In this document: positions 9,916 through 18,013 of the stretch, piece by piece
How the letters are laid out: each line of letters opens with the position of its first letter
Numbering within the stretch: the first letter of the stretch is position 1
Origin: JAWPMT01 sp965229785
GTDB taxonomy: Bacteria > Bacteroidota > Bacteroidia > Cytophagales > Cyclobacteriaceae
NCBI GenBank assembly: GCA_965229785.1
Contig: CBDDJS010000001.1
Coordinates: 4,588,001-4,652,000, forward strand
Length of the DNA stretch: 64,000 nt
Direction: 5' to 3'
Program-made: the position numbers and the translations under genes
Notes under the pieces: model-generated
Databases searched by the model: none
What the model saw: the letters and a program-made list of their open reading frames with translations, nothing else
Told to the model about the DNA's origin: nothing

Positions 9916-10692
9916 ATGAGTAGCTTACACCTTGTGTCCTGGAATGTCAATGGTATCCGGGCAATCATCAAAAAGGATTTTCCTAAAGATGTTCAGGAAA
10001 TGGCACCTGATGTGCTTTGTTTACAAGAGACCAAAGGACAACCCGAAGATGTAAAAACGGCCTTACAGCTATTTTCGGATTATCATATCTATGTGAACTC
10101 GTCCAAAGCACGAAAAGGATATTCCGGCACCGCGATCCTCGCGAAGCAGGAACCTCTTGAAGTCACCTATGACATGGGGATTGAGGAGCATGATCAGGAA
10201 GGACGGGTAATCACGGCAGAATTTGAGAAGTTCTTTTTGGTAACCGTCTATACACCCAACTCAGGAGAAGGCCTGAAACGACTGGACTATCGCGAAACCT
10301 GGGACATTGCCTTTAAGAATCACATGGTAGCTCTTGAAAGCAAGAAGCCGGTGATCGTATGTGGCGATCTTAATGTCGCTCATACGGAAATAGACATTGC
10401 CCGGGCAAAACCTAATTATAACAAGGCGGCGGGTTATACCCAGAAAGAAATTGATGGCCTGGACAACATCCTGGCTGAAGGATATTTCGATACTTTCAGA
10501 CATTTCTATCCTGAAGAAGTGAAGTATTCCTGGTGGAACTACAAATTCAGAGCGAGAGAGCGGAATGTAGGCTGGCGTATTGACTACTTTCTGGCCAGCG
10601 AAGCACTAAAAGAAGCAGTAAAGGAAGCTGGAATATACAATGAAAGATTTGGTTCCGATCATTGCCCGGTTGGCTTAAAGCTGGAACTCTAG
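9916..10692 (+). CDS. xth: Exodeoxyribonuclease III (AP endonuclease, ExoIII/APE1 family)
   Basis: The 258-residue protein has the full set of endonuclease/exonuclease/phosphatase-fold motifs: SWNVNGIRA near the N-terminus, the metal ligand Glu38 in LQETK, CGDLNVAHTEID, the family-specific SWWNYKFRARERNVGWRID, and the catalytic GSDHCPV near the C-terminus. It cuts DNA at abasic sites and trims 3' ends in base-excision repair. It follows galE by 17 bp and precedes gcvT by 35 bp. The context is a run of unrelated housekeeping genes and adds no functional hint. Confidence 0.95.
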   Translation: MSSLHLVSWNVNGIRAIIKKDFPKDVQEMAPDVLCLQETKGQPEDVKTALQLFSDYHIYVNSSKARKGYSGTAILAKQEPLEVTYDMGIEEHDQEGRVITAEFEKFFLVTVYTPNSGEGLKRLDYRETWDIAFKNHMVALESKKPVIVCGDLNVAHTEIDIARAKPNYNKAAGYTQKEIDGLDNILAEGYFDTFRHFYPEEVKYSWWNYKFRARERNVGWRIDYFLASEALKEAVKEAGIYNERFGSDHCPVGLKLEL

Positions 10693-10727
10693 CCTCTACT
10701 CATTAACCTATTCGTTAAACTCCAATA

Positions 10728-11813
10728 ATGATGACCAAAAAAATCCCCCTACACGATCTTCATGTCAGCCTGGGTGGCAAAATTGTACCTTTCGCAGGCT
10801 ACGAAATGCCCGTCCGATACAGCTCAGACAAGGAAGAACACCTGACCGTCAGAAATGGCGTAGGTGTATTTGATGTTTCGCACATGGGCGAATTCCTGAT
10901 CAAAGGGCCAGGTGCACTGGACCTGATCCAAAAAGTAACCAGTAATGACGCCAGTACGATCGTTGATGGGCAGGCACAATACTCCTGTTTTCCCAATGAT
11001 AAAGGCGGTATCGTAGATGATCTGATCGTGTATCGATTTGGAGATGAAGATTACATGTTGGTAGTAAATGCCTCAAACATTGAAAAAGACTGGAATTGGA
11101 TTTCCAGTCACAATACTGAAGGCGTCACCATGGAAAATGTCTCTGACGACATTTGTTTGTTTGCCGTTCAGGGCCCTAAAGCCGCAGAAGCACTCCAATC
11201 GCTGACCGATGTTCAATTAGGGGAAGTAAAATTCTATCATTTTGTCAAAGGTGAGATCGCCGGAATCAAAGACGTGATCATTTCTGGCACAGGCTATACC
11301 GGAGCCGGCGGATTTGAGCTTTACGTTCCTAAAGAACACGCTGAAGCCCTTTGGAAAGCCATTTTTGAGGCTGGTGCAGCTTACGATATCAAACCGATCG
11401 GGTTGGGTGCACGAGATACGCTCCGAATGGAAATGGGGTATTGCTTGTATGGCAATGACATTACCGATGAAACCTCTCCACTGGAAGCTGGCCTGGGTTG
11501 GATCACCAAGTTTAGCAAGGCGTTCATCAATAGTGAAGCGCTTCAGGCTCAAAAAGAAGCGGGAGTCTCCAAAAGGCTGGTAGGGTTTAAAATGATCGAC
11601 CGGGGTATTCCTCGTCAAGGTTATGAGATCTGTGATGAGAATGAAAATGTGATCGGAGAAGTCACTTCGGGAACCATGTCTCCTAGTCTCAACATCGGCG
11701 TAGGGCTAGGATATGTCACAACGGGTATGCACAAGTCAGGTACAGAAGTATACATTAAGATCAGAAATAAGATGGTAAAAGCCGAGGTATCTCGTCCTCC
11801 TTTCGTTAAATAA
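10728..11813 (+). CDS. gcvT: Glycine cleavage system T protein (aminomethyltransferase)
   Basis: The 361-residue protein matches bacterial GcvT in length and motifs. The N-terminus (IPLHDLHVSLGGKIVPFAGYEMPV) and GVFDVSHMGE form the folate-binding core, with YTGAGGFELYVP, LGARDTLRMEMGYCLYGND and the C-terminal TSGTMSPSLNIGVGLGYV barrel segment. It transfers the methylene group from the aminomethylated H protein to tetrahydrofolate and releases ammonia. The other glycine cleavage genes are not in the window. Its TAA stop overlaps the ATG of the next gene by one base. Confidence 0.95.
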   Translation: MMTKKIPLHDLHVSLGGKIVPFAGYEMPVRYSSDKEEHLTVRNGVGVFDVSHMGEFLIKGPGALDLIQKVTSNDASTIVDGQAQYSCFPNDKGGIVDDLIVYRFGDEDYMLVVNASNIEKDWNWISSHNTEGVTMENVSDDICLFAVQGPKAAEALQSLTDVQLGEVKFYHFVKGEIAGIKDVIISGTGYTGAGGFELYVPKEHAEALWKAIFEAGAAYDIKPIGLGARDTLRMEMGYCLYGNDITDETSPLEAGLGWITKFSKAFINSEALQAQKEAGVSKRLVGFKMIDRGIPRQGYEICDENENVIGEVTSGTMSPSLNIGVGLGYVTTGMHKSGTEVYIKIRNKMVKAEVSRPPFVK

Positions 11814-12511
11814 TGACCGTAGAAGTCTGCCTTACCCCTGCGCTGATTGAGCAATTCGACCTTCAAGGAAAGGTAGTGGTCGTTGTAGATATTTTCCGGG
11901 CCACCTCATGTATGGTGGCCGGATTGTCTAATCATGTCAAAGCCATCTATCCGGTAGCTACGGTCGAAGCATGTCTTGCCCTGGGCAAAAAGGGTATGCT
12001 CATGGCCGGGGAAAGAGGCGGTATCAAAATTCCGGAATTTGATTTAGGCAACAGCCCATTCGATTACTTACAAGATCATGTCGCCGGCAGGGAAGTTGCG
12101 GTAAGCACTACCAATGGCACTTTGGCTCTAAGCAAGTCGCAAAGCGCGGATGAAATTTTGGTGGGAGCTTTTCTGAATCTCGCCGCCACTACTCAATACC
12201 TTGAGCATCTCAACAAAGACCTGGTGATCCACTGTGCTGGGTGGAAAGGAACGGTAAACCTTGAAGATACCCTTTACGCCGGTGCTTTGATAGATCGATT
12301 GAGCAACAAAAAACTTCAGGATGATGCGGCCTTCCTGGCGCATTCCTTATTCCTCAAACACCAAAACAACTTGTTAGGGGCTGCAGAACAATCTGCCCAT
12401 GCCAAAAGGCTGGCTGGTTTTGGTATCAAGAAAGACATTGGCTTTAGTCTGCAAGACAGCATTTACGATACAGTAATCCGAATGCAAGGAGAAAAATTGG
12501 TACTTGTTTAG
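11813..12511 (+). CDS. ComB-family 2-phosphosulfolactate phosphatase-like protein
   Basis: The 232-residue protein shows the ComB pattern: VVVDIFRATSCMVAGL near residue 23, MAGERGGIKIPEFDLGNSP, and STTNGTLAL in the middle, which form the acidic and Thr-rich active site of the family. The founding enzyme removes phosphate from 2-phosphosulfolactate on the way to coenzyme M in archaea. In bacteria that lack coenzyme M the family may act in sulfolactate metabolism or on another phospho-acid, so the exact substrate is uncertain. It overlaps gcvT by one base and ends the housekeeping run. Confidence 0.85.
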   Translation: MTVEVCLTPALIEQFDLQGKVVVVVDIFRATSCMVAGLSNHVKAIYPVATVEACLALGKKGMLMAGERGGIKIPEFDLGNSPFDYLQDHVAGREVAVSTTNGTLALSKSQSADEILVGAFLNLAATTQYLEHLNKDLVIHCAGWKGTVNLEDTLYAGALIDRLSNKKLQDDAAFLAHSLFLKHQNNLLGAAEQSAHAKRLAGFGIKKDIGFSLQDSIYDTVIRMQGEKLVLV

Positions 12512-12619
12512 TATCTCCGTACGATAACCTCCACGTACTGGACTCAGTCACTGGATAAGGTCATATCCTCTTTGATTAATTGCGAAGCACTGAGCTTCTC
12601 GAAGCATCTGTTGTAAAAA

Positions 12620-12650
12620 GAAAAAACCCGAAGTACGACGTACCTCGGGT
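12620..12650 (-). terminator. Rho-independent terminator acting on minus-strand transcripts
   Basis: The stem is ACCCGA (12626-12631) with TCGGGT (12645-12650), continued by GTAC/GTAC after one mismatch, with a 3-base loop. On the minus strand it is followed by TTTTTTCTTTTT; on the plus strand only weak T-content follows. No protein gene reads into it from the right on the minus strand, which is why a small RNA is suspected upstream of it. Confidence 0.6.
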
Positions 12651-12835
12651 CTCATATTTGTCTTATGCTAGTGTGTCCATGACGGTGCTTGTCAACCGAA
12701 GAGCGAGTATGTCTCCCAGGTTGTATTAACCTCGAAAAGACAGGTCAAAGTTGAGGAAAGGTGTCAGTATCTGGTTACCTAAAAACGCGTATTGAATAAA
12801 ATACCTCAAATGCAGTAGGACGGCCCGGAAAAAGC
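12651..12835 (-). ncRNA. Candidate minus-strand small RNA
   Basis: The region feeds into the minus-strand terminator without any coding frame. The minus-strand sequence can fold a hairpin with AGGUU/AACCU closed by GUCU/AGAC. The size (roughly 200 nt up to the terminator) would suit a 6S-like or other structured RNA, but no defining motif of 6S, tmRNA, SRP RNA or RNase P RNA was seen, and no clear promoter was found. The 5' end is arbitrary. Confidence 0.2.
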
Positions 12836-12869
12836 CTGCGGTATTTTAGAGACTACCGCAGTTGCGGTA
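12836..12869. promoter_or_regulatory. Alternating inverted repeats (CTGCGGTA / TACCGCAG / TGCGGTA)
   Basis: CTGCGGTA (12836-12843) is the exact reverse complement of TACCGCAG (12854-12861). The latter is in turn mirrored by TGCGGTA (12863-12869), giving the 16-bp dyad TACCGCAGTTGCGGTA. The middle arm can pair with either flank. It lies 66 bp upstream of the start of the gene at 12935, so it could be an operator or a leader switch for that operon. Confidence 0.4.
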
Positions 12870-12934
12870 CCTCGATTTGGAAATTATTTGGTTAGTTTGG
12901 GTCATTAATTTTTCACAACCAAATAGTTAAATCC

Positions 12935-13402
12935 ATGTCACAAAATGTTCAAAATTACTTCTTACAACTCGACACAGACGAATTAGCCGCCTATTTAGGA
13001 ACCAATCCTGCACCGGGTCCTGGAAAAGACAGCATGATACTAAATTTTGTGACCCTCGCTGGTCCTGGAATATGTATAACACGCGGTGGTATTCAGAATT
13101 ATCCGATTATCTTAGAACAAGATGAACGTGTGAATATATCTCTTGTCCCTAAAAACTTAACTTCTCAAAATCAAGTCTTTTTCTGCTCAATTGACGGTCA
13201 AGCTCCGTATACGGTAGGCGGAGAGCCTGGCAGCGATTACTTTTCCGGAAACTATCACGATCATGGTGTTACCATGCATTTAACTGCGGAACACACAACT
13301 GATCTTACTCCGTTGGTATTCGACTTATTATTAGTTACGGAAGAGATTACAACAACATATGAGTTTAAAATTGATCCAAGATTGCAAATTCGTCAACCTT
13401 GA
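12935..13402 (+). CDS. Hypothetical protein, 155 aa
   Basis: I do not recognise this protein with confidence. It has no signal peptide or membrane segment, is acidic, rich in Pro, Thr and beta-branched residues, and looks like a compact beta protein. It opens with an LDTDELAAYLGTNPAPGP stretch and closes with TYEFKIDPRLQI. The early DTD plus NP pattern and the late Y-x-F-x-x-DP pattern faintly recall AidA/PixA-type inclusion-body proteins, but this is only a weak resemblance. It is the first gene of an operon with a histidine kinase and a LuxR-type regulator, the kinase start overlapping its stop, so it may be an output or partner of that system. Confidence 0.7.
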   Translation: MSQNVQNYFLQLDTDELAAYLGTNPAPGPGKDSMILNFVTLAGPGICITRGGIQNYPIILEQDERVNISLVPKNLTSQNQVFFCSIDGQAPYTVGGEPGSDYFSGNYHDHGVTMHLTAEHTTDLTPLVFDLLLVTEEITTTYEFKIDPRLQIRQP

Positions 13403-15276
13403 TAAATACCAGGCGCTTGATCCTTAAAAGAACTTTGATCTTTAATCTCATCTTTACTTGTTTATTCTGTTCATCTTTTGGGCAGGATAAACAAGTCATA
13501 GATAGCCTCAAAAATCTTTTGGAATCGGAAGGAATTGACAGGCAGGAAAAAATATCCTATTTGGATATGCTTGCTTCGTTTTCCTCGGACCCAGCAGAAA
13601 AAATAAAATATGCCAATCTGGTTCTGGAGATTATAAATCAAAAAGATTCCAGTAAATATGAAATATACGCTTATCAATCTATTGGTGTCGCGTTAAGATT
13701 ACAGGGACAACTTGATAAGTCCTTAGAGTATTTGTTTGAAAGTTCAGAAATTGCCCTCAAAAGGCAAAATACAGAGCTATTAGCTGAATCCTATGTCGAA
13801 ATTGCGACCACTTATTCCGCAAATGATGACCAGAAGAATACATTACTCTATGACAACAAAGCGATAAATATTTTCCGTCAGTTAGGCAAATTGAGAGACT
13901 TATCAATCAACCTATTAAACACAGGATATACTTATTATTCACTCGGTAAGTATGACACGGCTCTTCTATACTATAATGAAGCCGCTCCAATATTCGATTC
14001 ACTTGCGTTTACCATAGGTCAGGCTTACAACCTTGGCAACCGGGCTCTGGTCTACTGGAAAACCGGAGCAACAGTACAAGCAGAACAAGACTTATTAACA
14101 GCCATTGACATGCTGGTGCCTTTAGGAGATCAATATGGCATGGCTGATTTCCACAATCAATTAGGGAATATCTACCTCGAAACGGGGCAAAACGACAAAA
14201 GCATATACCACACACAAAAATCCCTGGAAATGGCTGAGAATTTGGGACTAAAGGAACAAGCCCGGGATGCCTCTCTGGTACTGGCTAAACTTTCCAGCGA
14301 ATCAGGGAATTTTCAGGAAGCCTATCGATTACATCAGGAATACGTGGCTTATCGGGATAGCATCCAAAATGAAGAAAACACCAAAGCCATGGCGGATCAA
14401 CGCACTGAATTTGAAGTCAGCATAAGAGAAAAAGAAATTGAAGTATTAGAAAAAAATAAAGAACTCCAGACCATCTATATCATCGTTGCACTCATCCTGC
14501 TGATCACATTCATCCTTCTCTACTTATTGAGCCGTCAGCGGCTGATCAACAACGAACTAGCTTCAAAAGCAGAGCGGGACCAGCACGAAAAAGATGTCCA
14601 AAACCTCTTACAGGGACAGGAGAAGAAAACGCTCCAATCCATGATCGAAGGGCGTGAAAAAGAACGTAAGCACCTTGCGGGCGAATTACACAACCACCTG
14701 GGGAGTTTGCTCGCTACGGTGAAAATGAACCTCAATGGGTTTGAACAGGAGGATGATCGCATCAATACGCTGCATCAATTGGTAGATCAGGTATACAATG
14801 ATGTCCGGGACATGTCCCATGCCCTGAATATGGGAGTATCAGAAGATTTCGGTTTGGTTTCAGCCCTTCAGGAACTGGTAGATCACCTGGCTCAATCAGG
14901 CAACCTCAAAATCGAATTCAATACCGCTACCGCAGATTGTTTCATACCCTTTGAACAAGAAATTGTTCTTTATCGCGTCGTTCAGGAACTGGTCAGTAAT
15001 GTCCTGAAACACGCTCAAGCCACCGAGATGACTTTATTGCTGACCTATTTCGAAGATGAACAATTATTGAACATTATGGTCGCTGATAATGGTAAAGGCT
15101 TTGCTATAGAAGAAGCCAAAGTCAAGTCAGATGGCATGGGCTTACACTCTCTGGAGCGTATGGTCAGGAGCCTTCATGGAGAAATGGAAATCGATAGCCA
15201 GCCAGGCAAAGGCACAACCATCAATATTGATTTCCCTTTGGATGATGCCATGACCGAAAACCCTATTGCACAATGA
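13399..15276 (+). CDS. TPR-repeat sensor histidine kinase (HisKA_3/NarX-type)
   Basis: The protein is about 625 residues. An N-terminal signal segment ends near SSFGQ (about residue 29). An extracytoplasmic array of tetratricopeptide repeats spans about 40-320 (for example LGNIYLETGQNDKSIYHTQ). One membrane helix lies at about 352-372 (IIVALILLITFILLYLLS), followed by a coiled coil. The HisKA_3 dimerisation domain has its His in LAGELHNHLGS near residue 430, and the HATPase domain has DNGKGF and GMGLHSLERMV. It should phosphorylate the response regulator encoded next, whose ATG overlaps its stop by 4 bp. The best available start is a TTG at 13399 overlapping the previous stop; no in-frame ATG precedes the signal segment, so the start is uncertain. 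Confidence 0.9.
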   Translation: MINTRRLILKRTLIFNLIFTCLFCSSFGQDKQVIDSLKNLLESEGIDRQEKISYLDMLASFSSDPAEKIKYANLVLEIINQKDSSKYEIYAYQSIGVALRLQGQLDKSLEYLFESSEIALKRQNTELLAESYVEIATTYSANDDQKNTLLYDNKAINIFRQLGKLRDLSINLLNTGYTYYSLGKYDTALLYYNEAAPIFDSLAFTIGQAYNLGNRALVYWKTGATVQAEQDLLTAIDMLVPLGDQYGMADFHNQLGNIYLETGQNDKSIYHTQKSLEMAENLGLKEQARDASLVLAKLSSESGNFQEAYRLHQEYVAYRDSIQNEENTKAMADQRTEFEVSIREKEIEVLEKNKELQTIYIIVALILLITFILLYLLSRQRLINNELASKAERDQHEKDVQNLLQGQEKKTLQSMIEGREKERKHLAGELHNHLGSLLATVKMNLNGFEQEDDRINTLHQLVDQVYNDVRDMSHALNMGVSEDFGLVSALQELVDHLAQSGNLKIEFNTATADCFIPFEQEIVLYRVVQELVSNVLKHAQATEMTLLLTYFEDEQLLNIMVADNGKGFAIEEAKVKSDGMGLHSLERMVRSLHGEMEIDSQPGKGTTINIDFPLDDAMTENPIAQ

Positions 15277-15911
15277 TCAACATTCTTATCGTAGACGACC
15301 ACCAGCTCTTTGCCGAAGGGCTGAAATCCATGTTCAATCCCAAAGACGAGATTACAGTGGTAGGGCAAACCACCAATGGATATGAAGTACCCAGGTTGCT
15401 CAATGAGTTGGAAGTGGATGTAGTACTCATGGACATTGATATGCCACAAATCGATGGGATAGCGACACTGGAACTCATGAAAAAGGAGGGTTTAGATCTG
15501 CCGGTATTGATGCTCACGATGCATCAAAGCTTGAAATACATCCGCAAAGCATTGGAAAAAGGAGCGCAGGGTTATATTCTGAAAGCGGCTTCAAAGAAAG
15601 AGGTAGTAGATGCCATTGAAACAGTGAACCAACGGAAAAATTATTTTCACGAGAAGGTTAGTGAACAGGTATTTGACTATTTCAGGGGCAAACGAACCAC
15701 AGAACCAAATGCACAGGAACTTTCAACCAGAGAGCTGGAAATTGTCAAATGTCTGGCAGAAGGCCTGAACAGTAAACAAGTAGGGGAAAAACTGTTCATC
15801 AGTCAGCAGACCGTTCGAACTCACCGGCGCAATATTATGCACAAGCTTCATGTAAAAACGACAGGTGAGCTCATCCGGCTTTCCATGGAGAAGGGCTGGA
15901 TTGAGGATTAA
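15273..15911 (+). CDS. LuxR/NarL-family response regulator
   Basis: The 212-residue protein has an N-terminal receiver domain with the acidic pair DDHQLF and the phospho-acceptor Asp in VLMDIDMPQIDG (about residue 54), then Thr in LMLTMH and Lys in LKAAS. The C-terminal LuxR helix-turn-helix reads ELSTRELEIVKCLAEGL and SQQTVRTHRRNIMHKL. It overlaps the preceding TPR histidine kinase gene by 4 bp and is its evident partner. Its DNA targets are unknown; the dyad at 12836-12869 upstream of the operon is one possible autoregulatory site. Confidence 0.95.
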   Translation: MINILIVDDHQLFAEGLKSMFNPKDEITVVGQTTNGYEVPRLLNELEVDVVLMDIDMPQIDGIATLELMKKEGLDLPVLMLTMHQSLKYIRKALEKGAQGYILKAASKKEVVDAIETVNQRKNYFHEKVSEQVFDYFRGKRTTEPNAQELSTRELEIVKCLAEGLNSKQVGEKLFISQQTVRTHRRNIMHKLHVKTTGELIRLSMEKGWIED

Positions 15912-15940
15912 TTGCCGCCAATCAGTTTACTATTGCAGAT

Positions 15941-16678
15941 ATGGAATTTGTCATCAGGCCCATTCTGCATCAAATGGACGAACTATACAACCTGCCCAGA
16001 GGCCGGGAGCGTTTTGACCGTTACCTGTACATGTTGCAAGGCGAGACCAAAGGCGAAATGATTTTACCTATTGCTGGTTACAATCCCATGGGCAATGAGT
16101 CGGTTCAACAACGAATTCAGGAATTGATCAGGTTGGGTGCAGAGCAGCTCATTGATCAAAACCTCCGTGTGATCAACACAAAATATTCATCCCTATTACC
16201 CACCCAAACGTATGAAGTGGTCATCAACCTTTCTGACGACCTTGGTGGTGCCTGGACTGACAGGTTCGCATCTCACTATACAAATACCTTTAATTTCGGT
16301 CCAATCGCCAAACGAAATTTCTGTACGCCTTATCTCTGGACAAGTGATGAAGCCTTTACAGAGAAATTGGTCATGGATCGGGCGTACGAGGCCATTTTTC
16401 GCACTATTCATTTCGCTCAATACGGAAAACCAAAAACCCTGGAAGAACATCTCCGACAAGAAGCATTCGTTTCTCAACAGGGTGCCCAGATTACGCAAGA
16501 AGACGTTGAAAACTTTGAAACAATTCGGAAGTTTTATGAAGCACACAGGGATTCCGAAGATTACAACCTCATTTTTAATTTCTTCTACGGCGATGCTGCC
16601 TCAGCCCAGCTAGGCTATAAGCTTTTTGGAAATGTTGAATTTGCGGGATTTAAGTTGGCCAGCGTGATGACCATTTAA
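15941..16678 (+). CDS. Hypothetical protein, 245 aa
   Basis: I do not recognise the family. The protein has no signal peptide or membrane segment and looks like a soluble globular alpha/beta protein (IQELIRLGAEQLIDQNLRV; YEVVINLSDDLGGAWTDR; a C-terminal FNFFYGDAASAQLGYKLFG segment). It lies 29 bp after the LuxR-type regulator on the same strand, so it may be cotranscribed with it, and converges on the DUF2721 gene with only 13 bp between. The composition and codon usage look like those of its neighbours, so it is very likely a real gene. Confidence 0.8.
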   Translation: MEFVIRPILHQMDELYNLPRGRERFDRYLYMLQGETKGEMILPIAGYNPMGNESVQQRIQELIRLGAEQLIDQNLRVINTKYSSLLPTQTYEVVINLSDDLGGAWTDRFASHYTNTFNFGPIAKRNFCTPYLWTSDEAFTEKLVMDRAYEAIFRTIHFAQYGKPKTLEEHLRQEAFVSQQGAQITQEDVENFETIRKFYEAHRDSEDYNLIFNFFYGDAASAQLGYKLFGNVEFAGFKLASVMTI

Positions 16679-16691
16679 AAGATCAGGCAAG

Positions 16692-17096
16692 CTAAAACCT
16701 GGCCCTGCCCTTAAATTCCATATCGCTGAGTTCTACTTCCAGGGCATTGGTCGATAGCTGAACTTCTCTTAGTGAGATTCCAAGCGAAATCAAGAGTAAC
16801 AACAAAGAAATGCCGAAAACCCATTTACCAGCCATTTCCATTTCTTGAAACAAAAAGATCATACTCAGCACACAAAAGAAGAAACTCAACACACCAAAGG
16901 CCTGCATATTGCGGATCAGGAACAGGCGCTTTCTGAGGTTTTCTATTTGAGTAGCCAGCACACGGTTTTCTTTGTTTTCATTGTAATTGGAATGCAGCTG
17001 CCGGATCAACGTGGCAATGGCCAAAAATCGATTGGTATAAGCCAATAACAATAAAGATATGGCTGGAAATAGAAGCGCCGGAGTGGTTAAGTTCAT
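16692..17096 (-). CDS. DUF2721 family membrane protein
   Basis: The 134-residue protein has three hydrophobic segments: ALLFPAISLLLLAYTNRFLA at the N-terminus, and FGVLSFFFCVLSMIFLF and WVFGISLLLLLISLGISL in the C-terminal half. Between the first two is the conserved cytoplasmic stretch of the family (IENLRKRLFLIRNMQAFGV), and after the last a conserved REVQLSTNALEVELSDME tail. This is the usual DUF2721 layout and length. The function is unknown. It is the last gene of a minus-strand series with the MazG-like gene 26 bp upstream. Confidence 0.85.
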   Translation of the reverse strand: MNLTTPALLFPAISLLLLAYTNRFLAIATLIRQLHSNYNENKENRVLATQIENLRKRLFLIRNMQAFGVLSFFFCVLSMIFLFQEMEMAGKWVFGISLLLLLISLGISLREVQLSTNALEVELSDMEFKGRARF

Positions 17097-17122
17097 ATCG
17101 CGAGAATAAACCTTCTTTGGAA

Positions 17123-17449
17123 TTATTTCAACTTGGGATTATTCTTATGTCGATCCTGATCTCGGATGTTTTTCTTTTCAAAATTCTTTTCAAGTGCTTC
17201 AGTGAGGTTTACCCCTGTTTGATTAGCCAGGCAGATCAATACCCAGAGGACATCCGCCATTTCATCCCCCAGGTCACGATCCTTATCTGACGCTTTGAAT
17301 GACTGTTCACCATAGGTACGGGCCATAAGTCTGGCCAGCTCACCGATTTCTTCGGTAAGGATGGTCATATTGGTTAATTCATTGAAATAGCGAACTCCCG
17401 TGGTGTTTATCCACTGATCCACCAGCTTTTGCGCTTCTTCAATTGTCAT
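17123..17449 (-). CDS. MazG-like nucleotide pyrophosphohydrolase
   Basis: The 108-residue protein has the all-alpha NTP-pyrophosphatase motifs: the EExxE metal site as EEIGELARL (about residues 33-41) and the downstream ExxD helix as DLGDEMADVLWVL (about 61-73). These Mg2+ enzymes hydrolyse (d)NTPs to NMP and pyrophosphate, cleaning the nucleotide pool. The single short domain places it with MazG-like/iMazG rather than full-length MazG. Its ATG overlaps the stop of the upstream lipoprotein gene by one base (TAATG). Confidence 0.9.
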   Translation of the reverse strand: MTIEEAQKLVDQWINTTGVRYFNELTNMTILTEEIGELARLMARTYGEQSFKASDKDRDLGDEMADVLWVLICLANQTGVNLTEALEKNFEKKNIRDQDRHKNNPKLK

Positions 17450-18006
17450 TAGTTCATCAAATGTTCGTTGAGGTGCTTGACCACAAATCCGTCCATGGTC
17501 AGTTTTTCAATCAAATAAAGGATCCGATCTCGCTCACTGGTCAACAATGAATCCATATTGGGCTCAAACTCCTGAAAGCTCTCGTGCGGAAACCTTTTCC
17601 CTTTTTCGTAATGATCTTCCCAATACAATGATTCAACGATCTTGTCACCCTCATAATAGTACTTATACTCAGCAGCGAGAAGGTCATCTTTATTATTTAC
17701 CAGGTGTCCTGAAAAGATTACATGATCATTTTCAAAATAGAAGTAGTCATCTCGGATAATATGTGGCGTGCTCAGCACAGACACCAATTTCAGGATCTGC
17801 CCATCCATGGAATAGCCTCTGATTTTGATCAGAGAGTCGCCAGAGACAAAATCATCTTCGAGGATTTCAATTCTATGATTGGCATCAATATTAGCTACTT
17901 TCTTATTGGTCGAATTGACCAAAGGACGCATTTCCTTTCGGACTTCATTTTGACAGGCTGTCAATAGAAAAAAGCAAAAAACGATGTAAAAGGCGGTTGA
18001 CTTCAT
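17449..18006 (-). CDS. Putative lipoprotein, unknown function
   Basis: The 185-residue protein has a lipoprotein signal peptide with the lipobox LLTAC at about residues 14-18, then an acidic, mostly beta-like body (IEILEDDFVSGDSLIKIRGY). I do not recognise a domain. It is tightly placed between the acyltransferase gene (8 bp upstream) and the MazG-like gene (1-base overlap), so the three are probably one transcript, without an obvious shared function. Confidence 0.8.
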   Translation of the reverse strand: MKSTAFYIVFCFFLLTACQNEVRKEMRPLVNSTNKKVANIDANHRIEILEDDFVSGDSLIKIRGYSMDGQILKLVSVLSTPHIIRDDYFYFENDHVIFSGHLVNNKDDLLAAEYKYYYEGDKIVESLYWEDHYEKGKRFPHESFQEFEPNMDSLLTSERDRILYLIEKLTMDGFVVKHLNEHLMN

Positions 18007-18013
18007 CCGGTTT

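Larger units (their letters stand above)
12512..12934. other. 423-bp gene-free stretch
   Basis: No ORF with protein-like composition was found here on either strand. It holds a strong hairpin with a minus-strand T-run (12620-12650), several further hairpins readable on the minus strand (for example AGGTT/AACCT around 12718-12732), and a repeated dyad element at 12836-12869 ahead of the next plus-strand gene. A minus-strand small RNA is one explanation and is listed separately. Confidence 0.6.

Noticed and set aside
12753..12760. GAGGAAAG, a piece of the RNase P RNA core motif
   Set aside because: The rest of the core motif and the distal conserved segment are absent.
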